The notes under the pieces are model-generated. The model did no database searches. It was given only the letters and a program-made list of their open reading frames with translations, and was not told the DNA's origin. A program made the position numbers and the translations under genes. A stretch of 64,000 bases of DNA from Xestospongia bergquistia. Its lineage: Eukaryota > Porifera > Demospongiae > Haplosclerida > Petrosiidae. Positions 46,843 through 60,000 of this stretch are shown piece by piece (position 1 is the stretch's first letter; each line of letters starts with the position of its first letter). Location of the stretch: assembly GCA_963965975.1 (NCBI GenBank), contig OZ014420.1, positions 1,638,001-1,702,000 on the forward strand, written 5' to 3'.

Positions 46843-46965
46843 TGGCTATGTCATGTGGATACTTCGATCATTAGGCCAATGGTAAGCTATCTTTCTGTCA
46901 CAAAGAGTATCCGGGTTCAATTCCCGGGTGATCACCCCCTCGTCCACAGACGCAATCCAGCTTTT
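46843..46965 (+). repeat. tRNA-like fold-back element, Td equivalent in copy 3 (anticodon GTC)
   Basis: All parts intact: outer repeats, acceptor GATCAT/GTGATC, stem TCTTT/AAAGA, T arm CCGGG/CCCGG. The loop is CTGTCAC (anticodon 46897-46899), not CCGAAGA as in copy 1. Confidence 0.75.
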
Positions 46966-47490
46966 TTGTTTCAAAATACTCAAACATTTTTATAATTTTT
47001 TATCATCTCAAAAACAAGATTGTTAAAGTGTAAAATGCTATAGAAAGAAAAATGATAGCCTCATAACTTATTTACCAATGAGTATTTACTTAACATCCAT
47101 ATTTGGTCAGTGACAAAATATTGAATATTATTATATCACAATGGTATGTAAGAATGATGCAATTGTAAGTTATGTTTAGGATATTATAATTAACCCTTTT
47201 ATCACTGGGATTACTCTGCACACTAATTCATATCCACACAATTATAAAGTCCTAGTTTAAGAGCATCTACTTGCTGGCTATGTCATGTAGATACTTCGGT
47301 CATTAAGCAAGTGGTAAAGCTATATTTTTTTTAAAAAGGTAAAAGTGGGTTCGAATATAAGATGATAAAGTTTTTACATTCAGTAACACATGACAAACAT
47401 AAATGAAGTCTATTCTATTGAATTTAATAATAAAAGAGCATTGTAAGTAATTGTGTAGGAGTGTCACAACTAATTTTATCATACAACAAT

Positions 47491-47612
47491 GCTGGCTATG
47501 TCATGTGGATATTTTCATCATTAAGCTAATGGTATGCTTTCTTTTTGTCACAAACAATATCTGGGTTTGATTCCCAGATGATCAACCTCTTGTCCACATA
47601 TACAATCTAGGT
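47491..47612 (+). repeat. tRNA-like element, Tg equivalent in copy 3
   Basis: Nearly identical to 35796-35915. The loop is TTGTCAC and one outer repeat has further mutations. A heavily decayed Te equivalent lies at 47275-47370. Confidence 0.65.
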
Positions 47613-48760
47613 TTCATTTTGTCTATTATAACAAGCAAGACAGTTTCTTTGTTTTAGTAAAAATGATTAAAATATCATGTTTTCCAAAATGATAACAGAC
47701 CAATTAATTAAACAATATCAATTATTTCCTTATTTTTGTCTTATGCTTACCTTTACAGATATCAATAAAAATGTCAACAAGTGGTTTTGTATAACATTTC
47801 ACATCAGCTTGGTCTTGAGTGTTAGTAACAACAGTATTATCTATAACAATAATAATAGTTGAAAACATTACCAAAACAGGAACCCATTATATCTGTTGAT
47901 AAATAATTTAGTTAAACTATAACATTACTGATAATTGATGTCATTATTCTATGAATTAGCTGATAAAGGTTACATATAAACTATAATTATATTAACAAAC
48001 CTAATAAGTCGTTATTTAAAGGCACTCAATTGATAAACCACTTTAGTACAATAACAACTCAGCCCATTATTGTTTATGTAAACAAATATACTAAAAAAAT
48101 TATGTAGAATAACTTACCAGGATAATCTGGAGTATAAAGAATACTGTATTCCACTCTAATCAGAAAAGAGAGAAAGAACAAGAAAATAATACTTATAGTA
48201 CACAGAATATTATATAGAATTAATATGGCTACTTTTAATATACTATTATACATTAATTAACATTTTGACAAGAGTATGATGATGATGTCTTGCAAGTTAC
48301 AACCATTTACATCTGTCACTATAGCAACCATTTATAGTAGCACATAAAAACAAGGAGAAATTGAAAAAGTTCATTTGACTTCTTTGTTTAACAACTAAAC
48401 TGATTATATATTATATAACAAGTGTGAAATAGACCTACTTCAGTGACCAATATATATGTACACATTAATTGTTTTAAAATACCTTTTCTCTCCACTAACA
48501 AACTCCAGTGATAAGGACGTCTCCCTTAAAGTCTTAACTATAGAATAGAACCACAGGATTACAATGCAACTTTATCAGAAGCAATTGTTACCTGTTACAA
48601 ATTTATAGCTACTACAACAAGACAACAATTGTTCCTTATCTTGTTGGAATCTCTTCTCTCTGCTACTATCTTCCATCACTCGAGGGGCAGCGTCTGCAAA
48701 CGTTAGCTGTAAAATATGATCTATCAGAACTGGTAGCCATTGTATAGTAGACCACGCCTA

Positions 48761-48940
48761 CGCAATTTGGCTATTTCAAAAGAAAAGTGTAATTAACAAG
48801 AATCCTTTAAAAGGATTTTTGTTAATTACACTTTTAAATGTTACAAATGCAATGAGTTCATTAAAAGGATTTTTGTTGATTATATTTTTCTTAAAATTAC
48901 TTACTAAAATAGCCAAATTGCGTTTATAGTTAAAAGTTTT
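48761..48940. repeat. Inverted duplication at the upstream edge of PARP copy 3
   Basis: AAGTGTAATTAACAAGAATC and GGATTTTTGTTAATTACACTT face each other around 48809. The larger arms (48761-48806 and about 48811-48925, with GCCAAATTGCG) repeat the promoter-proximal segment in opposite orientation. In copy 1 the same segment (38325-38420) is single. Confidence 0.75.
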
Positions 48941-51058
48941 AACTAACTCATTGCATCTGTAACATTTAAAAAGAGAACTGTTCACTTTTCTGAGCAGCTG
49001 ATTCAAGATATTATATAACAAGTGTGAAATAGACCTACTTCAGTGACCAATATCAAGAAGCCTCATCATAAAAATTGGTCTTTTGAAGTTTTTTTGTAAC
49101 TTTTTCAACTTGCCTACTGATGGAATTAAAACTAGTTCTTCAAACAAGTTGTTGCATTCAACTAGTCTGATAAGAAAATGTACATTCTAAATACCTTCCA
49201 GATCAGCTTTGTGTGCTATAGATGGGTTACTAAAAAATATGAACAGAATAGAGGATAAATGGGTGTGGTTTAAAAGTAGTGCCAAGTAATTATTCTAGAG
49301 CAATGTTTGTAAAAAGATCTGCTAATTAAAGTGTTAACTGTGTTATATGTAGTATATAAAATATCTTACTATACCTGTTTTATAGACTCTATGATTGTTG
49401 TAAGTAGTGTTGTGTTAGTTGTTGATAACAATGCTAATTGTAATGTTGAACGTTTGTCTCTCTTTAATAATAGTTTAAATAACTCTTCATCAACCTAATG
49501 TACACAATGTACATAGCTAAATATAGTAACATATTTTATAATGATGTAATTATATGTAGTAACTATTTCTAATAGCAGATGTATTTTTTACATAAAATAA
49601 TGTTACTAAAAACAGTAACAATGTCAAAGTTACTAAATATAATAATAATATGAATTATAATTATATTATAAATAACACGGTTCTGCTTCCATTCATGCAG
49701 GCGACCCTATATACCAGGCTGTTGGGTATAATTAAGAGGGTAACCTGATGATTGCTAGCAACAGGCTAGGTTACCATAAATTAATAGTTACTAACAGCGA
49801 CTATAGACCACACTTATTATCAATTATAAAATGCTGGTACAATTAAATTGATGAAAGACAACGAAAACCTAAATATTTTACAGAGTGTTTTGTTATATAA
49901 AACTACAAGTCTTATACTGAAAAAGTGCTTATATTCTGTGCATGCTTTAATTGTTAACAATCTGTGGTAGAAAGACTCCAGCAACTGTCCACTAGTCTGG
50001 CGTTGCCGCCCCTTCCTTTCTAAGCGACTAATATTATAATTAATTATTATAATAATATTATTATTATGTTCATGCACAAACAACCACGTGTGCTCAGTTA
50101 TAAATTTTATTATAGGTCCACTCCCCCAAAACCCTTCTACTGTTCTGTTAGTGTCTACAGACGTTCGTGGTGGTGGTTTTATTCTTTAATTTCCAAGAGT
50201 CTTTGATGTTCCATAGTTGGTAGGTTACTATACTAATGAAATAGTAATTACATTTTTACATTCAATTTTCTGTTAACCATCTTGGCCTGACGTTAACTGA
50301 CCTGTCCTATTTGAAAGACCAATTTGAGTTTGACCTCTGAACCAATATTATATCTCAGTATTGCACCTCCACTTAAAAATTATAAAACTAGAGTAATAGG
50401 TTCATAGAAACTAGAAATTCCTTGTAAAGAGAATAGTGTTTTTCACATACTAGCATGATGTGATGATGTGCATATGTAGCTATTTTTCATTTCTTGACTT
50501 CAAAGTTACATGCAATGATAAATTAAAACTATATGTCATAAAAGGATACATAAATACATGTCTAAAACCATTTTATAAGTTTGTTGTGCAGGTGTGCCCA
50601 CCAGTAAATCATAAATTGTTAAAATGGTATGGTGCAAAAATCTTAAAAAATGGCAGTATAAAAATCCCAACATAGTATTCATAACAAAAAGTTTTGTATA
50701 GTGTTTTGATTTGTTATAATAATTAGGCACAATTATACATCAAGACAGGTTTAAAATAGAATATCCCAATAATGTTTTGTGCTAGTGTATTAATTAGGGA
50801 TTTCATTCTTGCTATCATCTCTTTCAAGATGTTTATATACCAGTCAGATACATATACTGTTTAGGAAAATGCATGCATAGTGAATAAAATAACTTCATTG
50901 CAGTTTTATTGTCTGCAAGAAGTGACGTCTCACATCCCACATGTGGTGTTCTTACAACCAAGTAAATCTTGGTCTTGTTACTAGTTCATAAAATGCATTT
51001 TAATCAATGCTATAATTATTGCAACAAGCCTTTATTACTGCTTTTTCTCATTTTCTAG
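48941..51058. other. Region upstream of gene C
   Basis: 48941-49565 repeats 38400-38995. From 49566 the sequence is unique and contains the probable gene C promoter (about 50080-50210, with ACTCCCCCAAAACCC and ACAGACGTTCGTGG). A candidate 5' UTR microexon, TTG at 50217-50219, sits between TTCCATAG and GTAGGT. The open frames at 49820 and 50460 are not supported. Confidence 0.4.
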
Positions 51059-51073
51059 AATGACATTATAATT

Positions 51074-54000
51074 ATGGCTAGCATACGAGACCTCAAATAT
51101 TTTGTGAGTCTAAGTATGAACCTACATTCACAAAACATGCACTATATGTGATCTGACTTTAAGTAATTAAACATTTTACTAGTGTCACTAATATAGGGTA
51201 CCAATGCTCATGTATTATAGTATCTAAACAAGGAAAACCTGAAAGGAATCATATCATCTATAACACATACCAGTATGTGACTTAATTCAGTGTTGTCCAG
51301 ATTCTTCATCAAAATTCCCATGGAATCACATAGTCTCATCTTACAAGATATGTGACTATGTGATTATAATAACATAGGATCTTCCTATAGATATGCTATA
51401 GGTATTTTGATGGCAAATTTGGTCATGATTTAGGAAAAACATACCGATTATTAAGAAAGTTTGGATGAGCAGCTATGTATACATAGTTATTATATGGCTA
51501 TTTTGTGCATGATATTTATACCAGGAAAATAATTATTAGACTACTTGGATACCAAGTTTGATAAACATTCTATATTGGTCAAATAGCAACTATTGTATAT
51601 ACATACAACCATACTAAGTTTGCAATAAGCGTAATTGTGTCACACATACAATATGTTTGATCTATTACAGATATATTCTCATACCTAGCCTTATATTGTA
51701 GACATTCTATATTGGATCTATTATAGACATAGTGTTTGGTAACAACAGAACAATCTGCATGACATTATGACAGGCAATCTGGAATTTAAGATGGTCAATT
51801 GTATCACGTGTATAATACATTTGATCTTTGCAGGTGTACCCTGCCTCTTCATCTGGAATTTAGGACGGTCAATCATAACAATGTTAAAATAACAATTACA
51901 TGCCATGCAACCACAAGTCAGCTTGAATATGATGAGTACAATGAGAAGTGTGATATTTAGATTGCTTTCTCCAAGGTTATCAACATTAGTTATATTACGA
52001 ATAATTTACAGAGTAATTACAGCTAAAACTTTCTCACAAGGCATGGCTTGTAGGTAAATGTGAATTATTTGCTTGGTTTTAATTTGGTATAGAGTTAGTC
52101 TATTATGCAAATATACTTTTTTGAGAGTGACTGTGTGAATGGATCACATGATCTAACTGATGCATTGTAATTTACATTACATGTAATACAGGGTGAGATG
52201 CGGAATAGCATACATCACATTGCTATCATTACTTGTAATACTAGGTGAGATGTTGAAAAGCACATTGATATCATTACTAAATTGACAGTTGTGTAGTTAG
52301 CATTAAAGATTCTGTTTAACATTGACAATATAAATTTCATGGATACTGGGCCAGTGTTTAAGGGTTGTCCCTATGTAATCGGTGGTAACTTTGCTGTGTC
52401 ATCATTTGTGAGGGCTGCCATAATAGAATTTACTGTCTTATATACCTACACGCTTTTTAAAAATTCATTTGTTAAAGTACATGAATTGTGTTGTTCTATA
52501 GTAACAAGTAACTAAAACAGTATATGTTATTAATAATTCTTGAATGTTGTGGGATGTAGTAGACTATTAATTAGTTAAAATAACCAATCTATTTTAAATA
52601 GTGCATGTGAATGTTAAGTAGAATGGCATTGTAACCATGGATACTTGCCAGTTAACAAACCATGAGACCTTTAACATGCTTTTTGAAGCATAAGAGTCTT
52701 TCTATACAAGACTAACTCAAGACTAATACTCAAAATAATTATAACGCTGGCGTTAGACTAACAATTAATCAACTTTATAAAGTTGATTAATTGTTGATCT
52801 AGTGTTATAATTATATACACTATACACTACTTAAAAATTGCTTAGTACTCTCAATTATTTCTGAGAATTGTCTTAAAATAAACTTAACTTACTATAAACA
52901 GATAAATGTCATTATTGGCTTTTCTCCTTTTTTTACTATAATCAAACAACAATAATAAATAACATGAACTATATATATTCTACTGACTCAGGAAGTGAGT
53001 ATAAACAATCACTAGTATTATGTATATCTTGTTTCTTAAGAAGTAACCAGTACAGATTAATTATGAACTATGCTATTTACTAAGAAAAAAGAATACTGTT
53101 ATATTTTATAAACCTAAGGAACCCCTGTGTAATAATGATACTATTATGATAATCTAGACTGCATTGTACTTATTCAACCTGTACACATAAACATTATGTT
53201 TGTCTAATTGTATATTTAATAATATTGAGGTCATTTACATCAATTTTTTTCTCTTTTTCTACTATGACAATAACCTACATTGTATTCTACTTATTCAGGA
53301 AGTAAGTTTCAATATATAAAAGTAGTGTGTTTTGTTTGATTTTGCATTATCTCTTAGAGAAAGATTGTCAAAATTTTGTGATATCATTTTTTAAATCTGT
53401 TGGTTTCATTGTAAGCATTTTTACTTTTAGCTCTTAAAGCTTTGTTTATGAAGCTGCAATTTTTAATGATTTATTAAGCAAACTTTTAACAATCTAACCA
53501 TGTCAAATTTTGTGTTCAAGTTCAACAGATTATAATTCTGTAATGTCCTCACAAAATTTAGCTGATTTTGCACTATCAGTATATTTGTGGTTTAACTTGT
53601 TACTGCATGTAATGTTTTCATTTTGTAAAATATTTACAAAGACAGTTTAAATATGGTAGTTAAAGCTAAAACAATGTCATGCTTATTAGATGTAGCATTC
53701 TTTTGAAACAAACCAGTTTTCCTTGTATGAAGTTTTGTGGGTATATATACCTACTGTTAATGCAAATGACCTTTAAAGTCTCTTTGCAAATTTGTTTTTT
53801 GGATTCTATAAAGCATTCTTAATTTTTAAAGCTTTCTTTCACTTATCATTTTTTATGAATAGTTTAATTAGATTATCATACTCTAAGAGTTAATCAATCT
53901 CATAATTATATTCAATATGATAAATATAACTATAACGTATGCTAGTCTGTATTCTACCTACAAGTATGATTGTGCATTAGTATTATATATAGTTTCAATC

Positions 54001-57000
54001 GTAAACATAACTGATATAAATCATGCTTCGTTATCAACATAATTATATATTATTATATTGATGTTATTTACATTTTCTCTCTTTCTACTATAATTATGAT
54101 AAAATTACAACCTTCTTTACATTCTACTTATTTAGGAAGTAAGTATATACATACATTCATTTTATATATATATTGTTTTATAGTGCCCAAATTATACTAT
54201 GTTATAAACTCTTTTTTCTATAACTTTGTTGTTATACCCTATCAATATCATAGATTAGGAAAGTTCATTAAAAATTGCATAATTCACAATGTGCACAAAT
54301 TAAACACACTAAAATGTTGCATACATTGAAAGATTTATATCAGGAAAATTTATAACAATTATGTAATACACACATATGTGTTACATCATGGTGTTGAAAT
54401 AAACACAAAAACAGCAGAAAATGAGACTCATGAAATTGTAGACATTATACATTTAATTATTAGAACAAACTCTGAAACTATTTAATAGCGTATTCACGAT
54501 ATTGTTTAAATAGTTATTGGATATACATTAACAAGTTAATTATAATGATCACTTCAATATTTTCACCACATCTACCTTTTAATATAATGCATGGATTTTG
54601 AGGCCTTCTTGAGTATGGAATACCTTCTTTTTCTTATCACTTTATACATAATATTGCCTCCTATCTTCTAAGAAGAAGAGCTTGAACAAATGCATATATC
54701 TTCTTTAGCTTGCTAAATATCTAACAATTACTCCAGTTTTCTCTACCACCACTACATATCTATCTTTATTATTCAACAGCTCTCTTTCACAAGCTAGTCT
54801 CTCCCCAATCATTGCATTCCAGATCATTTGGTAAACACGATAGCCTCTAATATAATAATCCCTATCATACATATAATGCTCAATGTGTTCAACATACATA
54901 ATTTTGTGGTTAATTAATTTCATACATGCCTGCCTCCTTGTGAAAAACTTCTTCAGCCTGTTAATATTTAACATGAAACGTTCATGACATGAACATTTCC
55001 CAATCTATGGTATGCATGAATTCACACAATGTACTGTTAAACTCATTTGTTTTTCTCTTATTTCTCTTTATAATGATATTATGATGATGATAATTACTTA
55101 TCCTACTTATTCAGTTGTTAAGTATGAACAGACATTACTATTATATATTTACGGAAGCCGCAGACGGACATTCCAATTCCTTTTTCTTATTTCTTCCGCA
55201 AACCTTGGCGTATTTAAAAATTCCAATTAACGATCCAGTTGATGAGTCCAATTTCTCATTCCTAATTCCAATTTTGGCATGTGCGCCATTTCTAGGCTTT
55301 TCTTGTTACTTAATAAAATGTGGAGTGTGAGTACCACAAGCTGTCTCTTAGAATTGAGCGTCAGCAAGATGTTTCCAGTTAGGTTGGGTCCCTGACTTTG
55401 GTTGCATATTGTAGTTCTATTATTTAGAGAGGCTGAGAACGGACATCAAAACTTTGTATAACCCCGTTATATTGAAATTGGATATAGGAATTGGAATGTC
55501 TGTCTGAGGCTTCCATATATTTTTTTTAATTTGTTATCAATTATTATTCTCCCTTTTTTCTACTTGTATTATGATGACAACCTATAATGTATCCCACTTA
55601 TTCAGGATGTAAGTATGGACACATGTTAGTATTTTGTTTTATTTAATTGTATATTAATTATTAATCATTGTTTTTATCTCTTATCTACTATGATCATATT
55701 ATGATGACAACCTACCACTTATTCAGGATGTAAGTATGAATGCATGTTCGTATTAAATATTGTTTAATTGTGTATTCATTATTAATCATTGTTTTTCTCT
55801 ATTTATGTACTATGATCATGTATTATGATGACGTCCTATATTTTATCTCTCTTATTCAGGATGTAAGTATGAACACACATTAGTCTTATGTATTATTTAA
55901 TTGTGTATTCACTCATTACTAATCATTGTTTTTCTCTCTTTTATCTACTATGATGATATTGATGATATTATAATGACAAACTACGCTGTATTTATATATC
56001 CTACTTATTCAGTTCGTAAGTATGAATACATATTTAATTTAGTATTATGTGTTGTTAAATTGTGTGTCCCTTATTTTGTTTTGTTTTTTTCTCTATGATC
56101 ATTTTATGGTGATAACCTACACTATATTCTTATTCAGCCTGTAAGTATAAATATACATTAGAATTTTATATTGACTATATCTGGTTGTAAATCCCAATGA
56201 TGCATAAATCATTAACATTCTCTTTCTTTTCTATACTATGATCAATAATCCACACTGTATCAGATTGTAAGTATATAAACACACATTAATATAGATATTA
56301 TTTGAGAGAGTATGTTATTTTGGTTTTCTCCTTTCTTTCCATGATAATGGATAACTACATAATGTATTATTTGATTGTGTATCAGTCTATTATTTATATG
56401 TAAACTTGATTTTCCTATTTTTCTATGATTGTATTATGATTAAATGACCTATACACCTATCCTCCTTATTCAGCGGGTAAGTACAAAGATGATTTAGTAT
56501 TATGTATTTCATTAACCATTATTTTCTAGTTTTTTATTTGTTATGAACACACATTTAATTAGTACATGCATATTATTAAATGTGTTGAACATGTTTCAAT
56601 CAAACTTTATGTTATTTCTCTCTTTCTATGATCGTGTTATGATTATATTGAATGACCTCTCCAATGTATCATTTTATTCAGCGGGTAAGTAAACAAATGT
56701 ATTATTTTATATTTCATTAATTACTAATTCGTGCATCTATTTTTTTCTACTATGAATCATACTGTGATGATAACCTACCACTTGTTCAGAGAGTAAGAAT
56801 AAATACACAATAGTATTATCAGGAACCTATAGCCTTGCAAAAAGGAAGGAGTCTGCAACTACATGGAACAATAGCAATCAAAACTCTGTGGATGACTATT
56901 ATTATTATTATACAAAAGAATTATGAATACATTTAACTTAATTGTATTCATAATTCCTCAAGTGTGACTTCACATGAAAGCACTTAAGCATTGTCATAAG

Positions 57001-60000
57001 CAGGGTGCATTTAAAACAACTCCAGCTTCTAGATGGTAGTTGATACTCCTTTCTTTCATGTAAAGCTATATATTGGATGTGTATTAATTGCATGTGTATC
57101 AATCACAAATATATGAATCATTTATGTTTTTTTTTCTTTTTTATCACTATCTACTATATGATCAAACTACAATTGTAATATACAATGTATCCTACTTGTT
57201 TAGAGAGTAAGTATAAGCATGTATTAATATTCTGTACTGATTAACTCTGCATTGTAATAACTTACTATTGATTTTTCCTCCATACATAATCATACTGTGA
57301 TAACAATCTACACTTGATCCAGTCTGTAAGTATAAGTACATATCATATATTATGTATAATGTTTTATAGTGTACAAATCATTATAAATATTTTGTTTTTA
57401 TCTTTCTTCATATGATTATTCGTGATGGCAACCTACACCATGTCCTCATGACTCAATTAGGCTGTAAGTCTTTGTATATATGATTGTATTTTAATTTTCA
57501 TTTTTCTTTATTATGATCATGGTAACCTATACTGTATCCAGTCTGTAAGTATGAACACAAATCATATATATATAATTATTTCATTGATGATATATTAATT
57601 AATAATTTGTACATGTACATGTATAAATGTTTTGGTTTTACTATCTTTTCTTTACTATTACCATACAATGATGAAAAAATATATTGCTATTCAGATAGTA
57701 AGTACTAATGTACACTACTGTTTGATCATGTCAATTATTAAGAATGTATCTGTCACTGTTTCTTTTCTCTTTTTATCTATAAAACTATGACAATAATCTA
57801 CAATGTGTTCTACTTATTAATTAAGGTGGTAAGTGTAAGCAATCATTAGTATTATATATTTTTGATTATAATTCTGACTAATTTGTCGTTTTATTTTTTC
57901 TCTTCTATATAACTGTGTTATGTCATAACTAACCTGCGCTGCATCTAGGAAGTAAGTAGATAAATGTACAGTGGAACTTCCATTTCTATGAAGGACACTA
58001 AGCTCAAAACTGAATGTCTTCTAATTAATTATAAAACCAAGGTACAAGAATTTTCTTTGTCCCAATTGTCGTGTTGCTTCTAATAATGGACAATGGGTTC
58101 TATGTGTATGAGTTTCACAATGGTTGTTCACAATTTTTCTTTCAAAGGAACTTTGTTTAAGGTAGTGCTTATTTTGTCCTTGGAAAGACCATCTATTCAT
58201 TTTAAATAAAAGATGGTTATAAAGCCAACTTAGTAACAAAAATATAAATTTTCCTTCACTCTCTGATCTGAAAAGAGCACCTGGGCATCTATATAATAGA
58301 CATTTATACTTGTCCTAATTGTGTTCTACTATTTTGAGGTTCCACTGTAACATTATTATGTTCAGGATCACTAATTTATTTGATCTTTTTTTTATATTCT
58401 ACTATGGTCATACTGTGATGATATCCTACCTATACTAATTCAGATGGTAAGTCATGTATATACATGTTAGTTTTATGTGTTTTTTTGGATTGTGTATTGA
58501 TCACTTCTCTATTTTGGATTTTATTTTATTTTCTATGTTTACATAATAACCTACTGCTTACTCAGATGGTAAGTATATCAACACATTATTTTATATAATT
58601 CATTAGTATTGTATAAATAACTTATTTATATGTCATTTTTTTCTCTGCTACAATCATATTATTCTGTGATGATAACCTGTGCTCTATCCAGTCTGTAAGT
58701 ATGAAAAGATATCATAATAAAATATTATATATTATTTATTGTTGTGTCAACCATTGATGTTTATTTTTTTTCTCTATGATGGTAACATGTACTGTATCCA
58801 ACTTATTTAGACCGTAAGTATAAAAATGTATTAATATAATGTATTGTTTAATTGTGTCATTTACTTCTTACTGTTGCCACATTGTCTTCTCACTAAGCAA
58901 CAATACTCAGTTAATTTATGATAGCATAAGATTGCATTAAATTTAGGGAAAACTACTCTATTTTGCTACCCATAGTTGTAAATTTTACTCGAATTACTTC
59001 AAGGATCAACACAGTATAATTTATCCCAATGATAGACTATTCATTTATCAATGTCTCTATTTTGAAATATACTGTGAAGAGACAGTATTCCATACAATAA
59101 AAATGTAGTCTGAAAATTTATTACATTTGATCAAGTGTAATCTCACATTTTACATGTATGAATCATACTATAAACTATTTAACTATCTTTAATAATTATA
59201 AGTCTTTATTTTTCTCTACTATGATTAACTATGACAATAACGGGCACTATACAGTCTGTAAGTATTAACACATTTCAAATTTTATTATGTATTGTTAGTT
59301 TATGTGTATCTATTATTAATATATAAATTTTTGTTTATCTCTTTACTATATATATTCATACCACAACAATAAACTATTCTACTTCTTATACTTTTCAGAG
59401 AGTAAGTATAAACACACATTGTTATAGTTTAATTATGTATTAATTAGTTGTATATGAATAATCTATTTAAATCATATTGCTCTTACTATTTTTTATTTTT
59501 TATTTTATTATGATCTTACTACAATGATAACCTACCTACATACGTGTACTTGTTCAGATGGTAATTATGAACACACATGCATTAGTATTAAATTTTTGTT
59601 TCTTGTGTATGAATCATTTTTTTCTTTTTCTCTATGTTGACATAATAACTTAAACTACAATCTACATACTTAGAGAGTAAGTATAAACTTGTTCATTCTG
59701 TATTAATCATTAATTTATATGTTATCTTGGTTTTTCTCTACTACGATCATATTATGATGACCACTTACACTATATCCAGTCTGTAAGTATGCTATGTATC
59801 AGTATTATGTATTGTTTAATAATGTATCTATCACTGATGTTAAAACATTCATTTTTTTCTTTATTATGATCATACTATGACATATGCTGTATCCAACTTC
59901 TAAAGGATGTAAGTATGAATGTAAATCATGCTGTATTGTTTTATTTTATATTAATCTTATAAGTCATTTTATATTTTTCTCTATTTATGTTAATACTCTG

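Larger units (their letters stand above)
43686..48740 (-). pseudogene. Partial PARP copy 3 (exons 1-15) with frameshifted first exon
   Basis: Exon equivalents: 1 (48592-48740), 2 (48483-48537), 3 (48118-48155), 4 (47751-47840), 5 (45920-46047), 6 (45796-45864), 7 (45614-45714), 8 (45082-45315), 9 (44970-45034), 10 (44457-44730), 11 (44247-44322), 12 (44145-44189), 13 (44002-44094), 14 (43861-43953), 15 (43686-43808). Exon 15 has lost one codon in frame. Exon 1 has lost 8 bases (near 48721), so the original ATG runs into a stop within about 25 codons. An internal in-frame ATG (MEDSSREKRF) could restart. No exons 16-23 follow directly; exons 16-19 of copy 2 lie further downstream. Called a pseudogene, although most exons remain open. 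Confidence 0.7.

Noticed and set aside
58021-58239. Minus-strand open frame of 72 codons
   Set aside because: It lies wholly inside the 57969-58347 MITE and has no recognisable domain.
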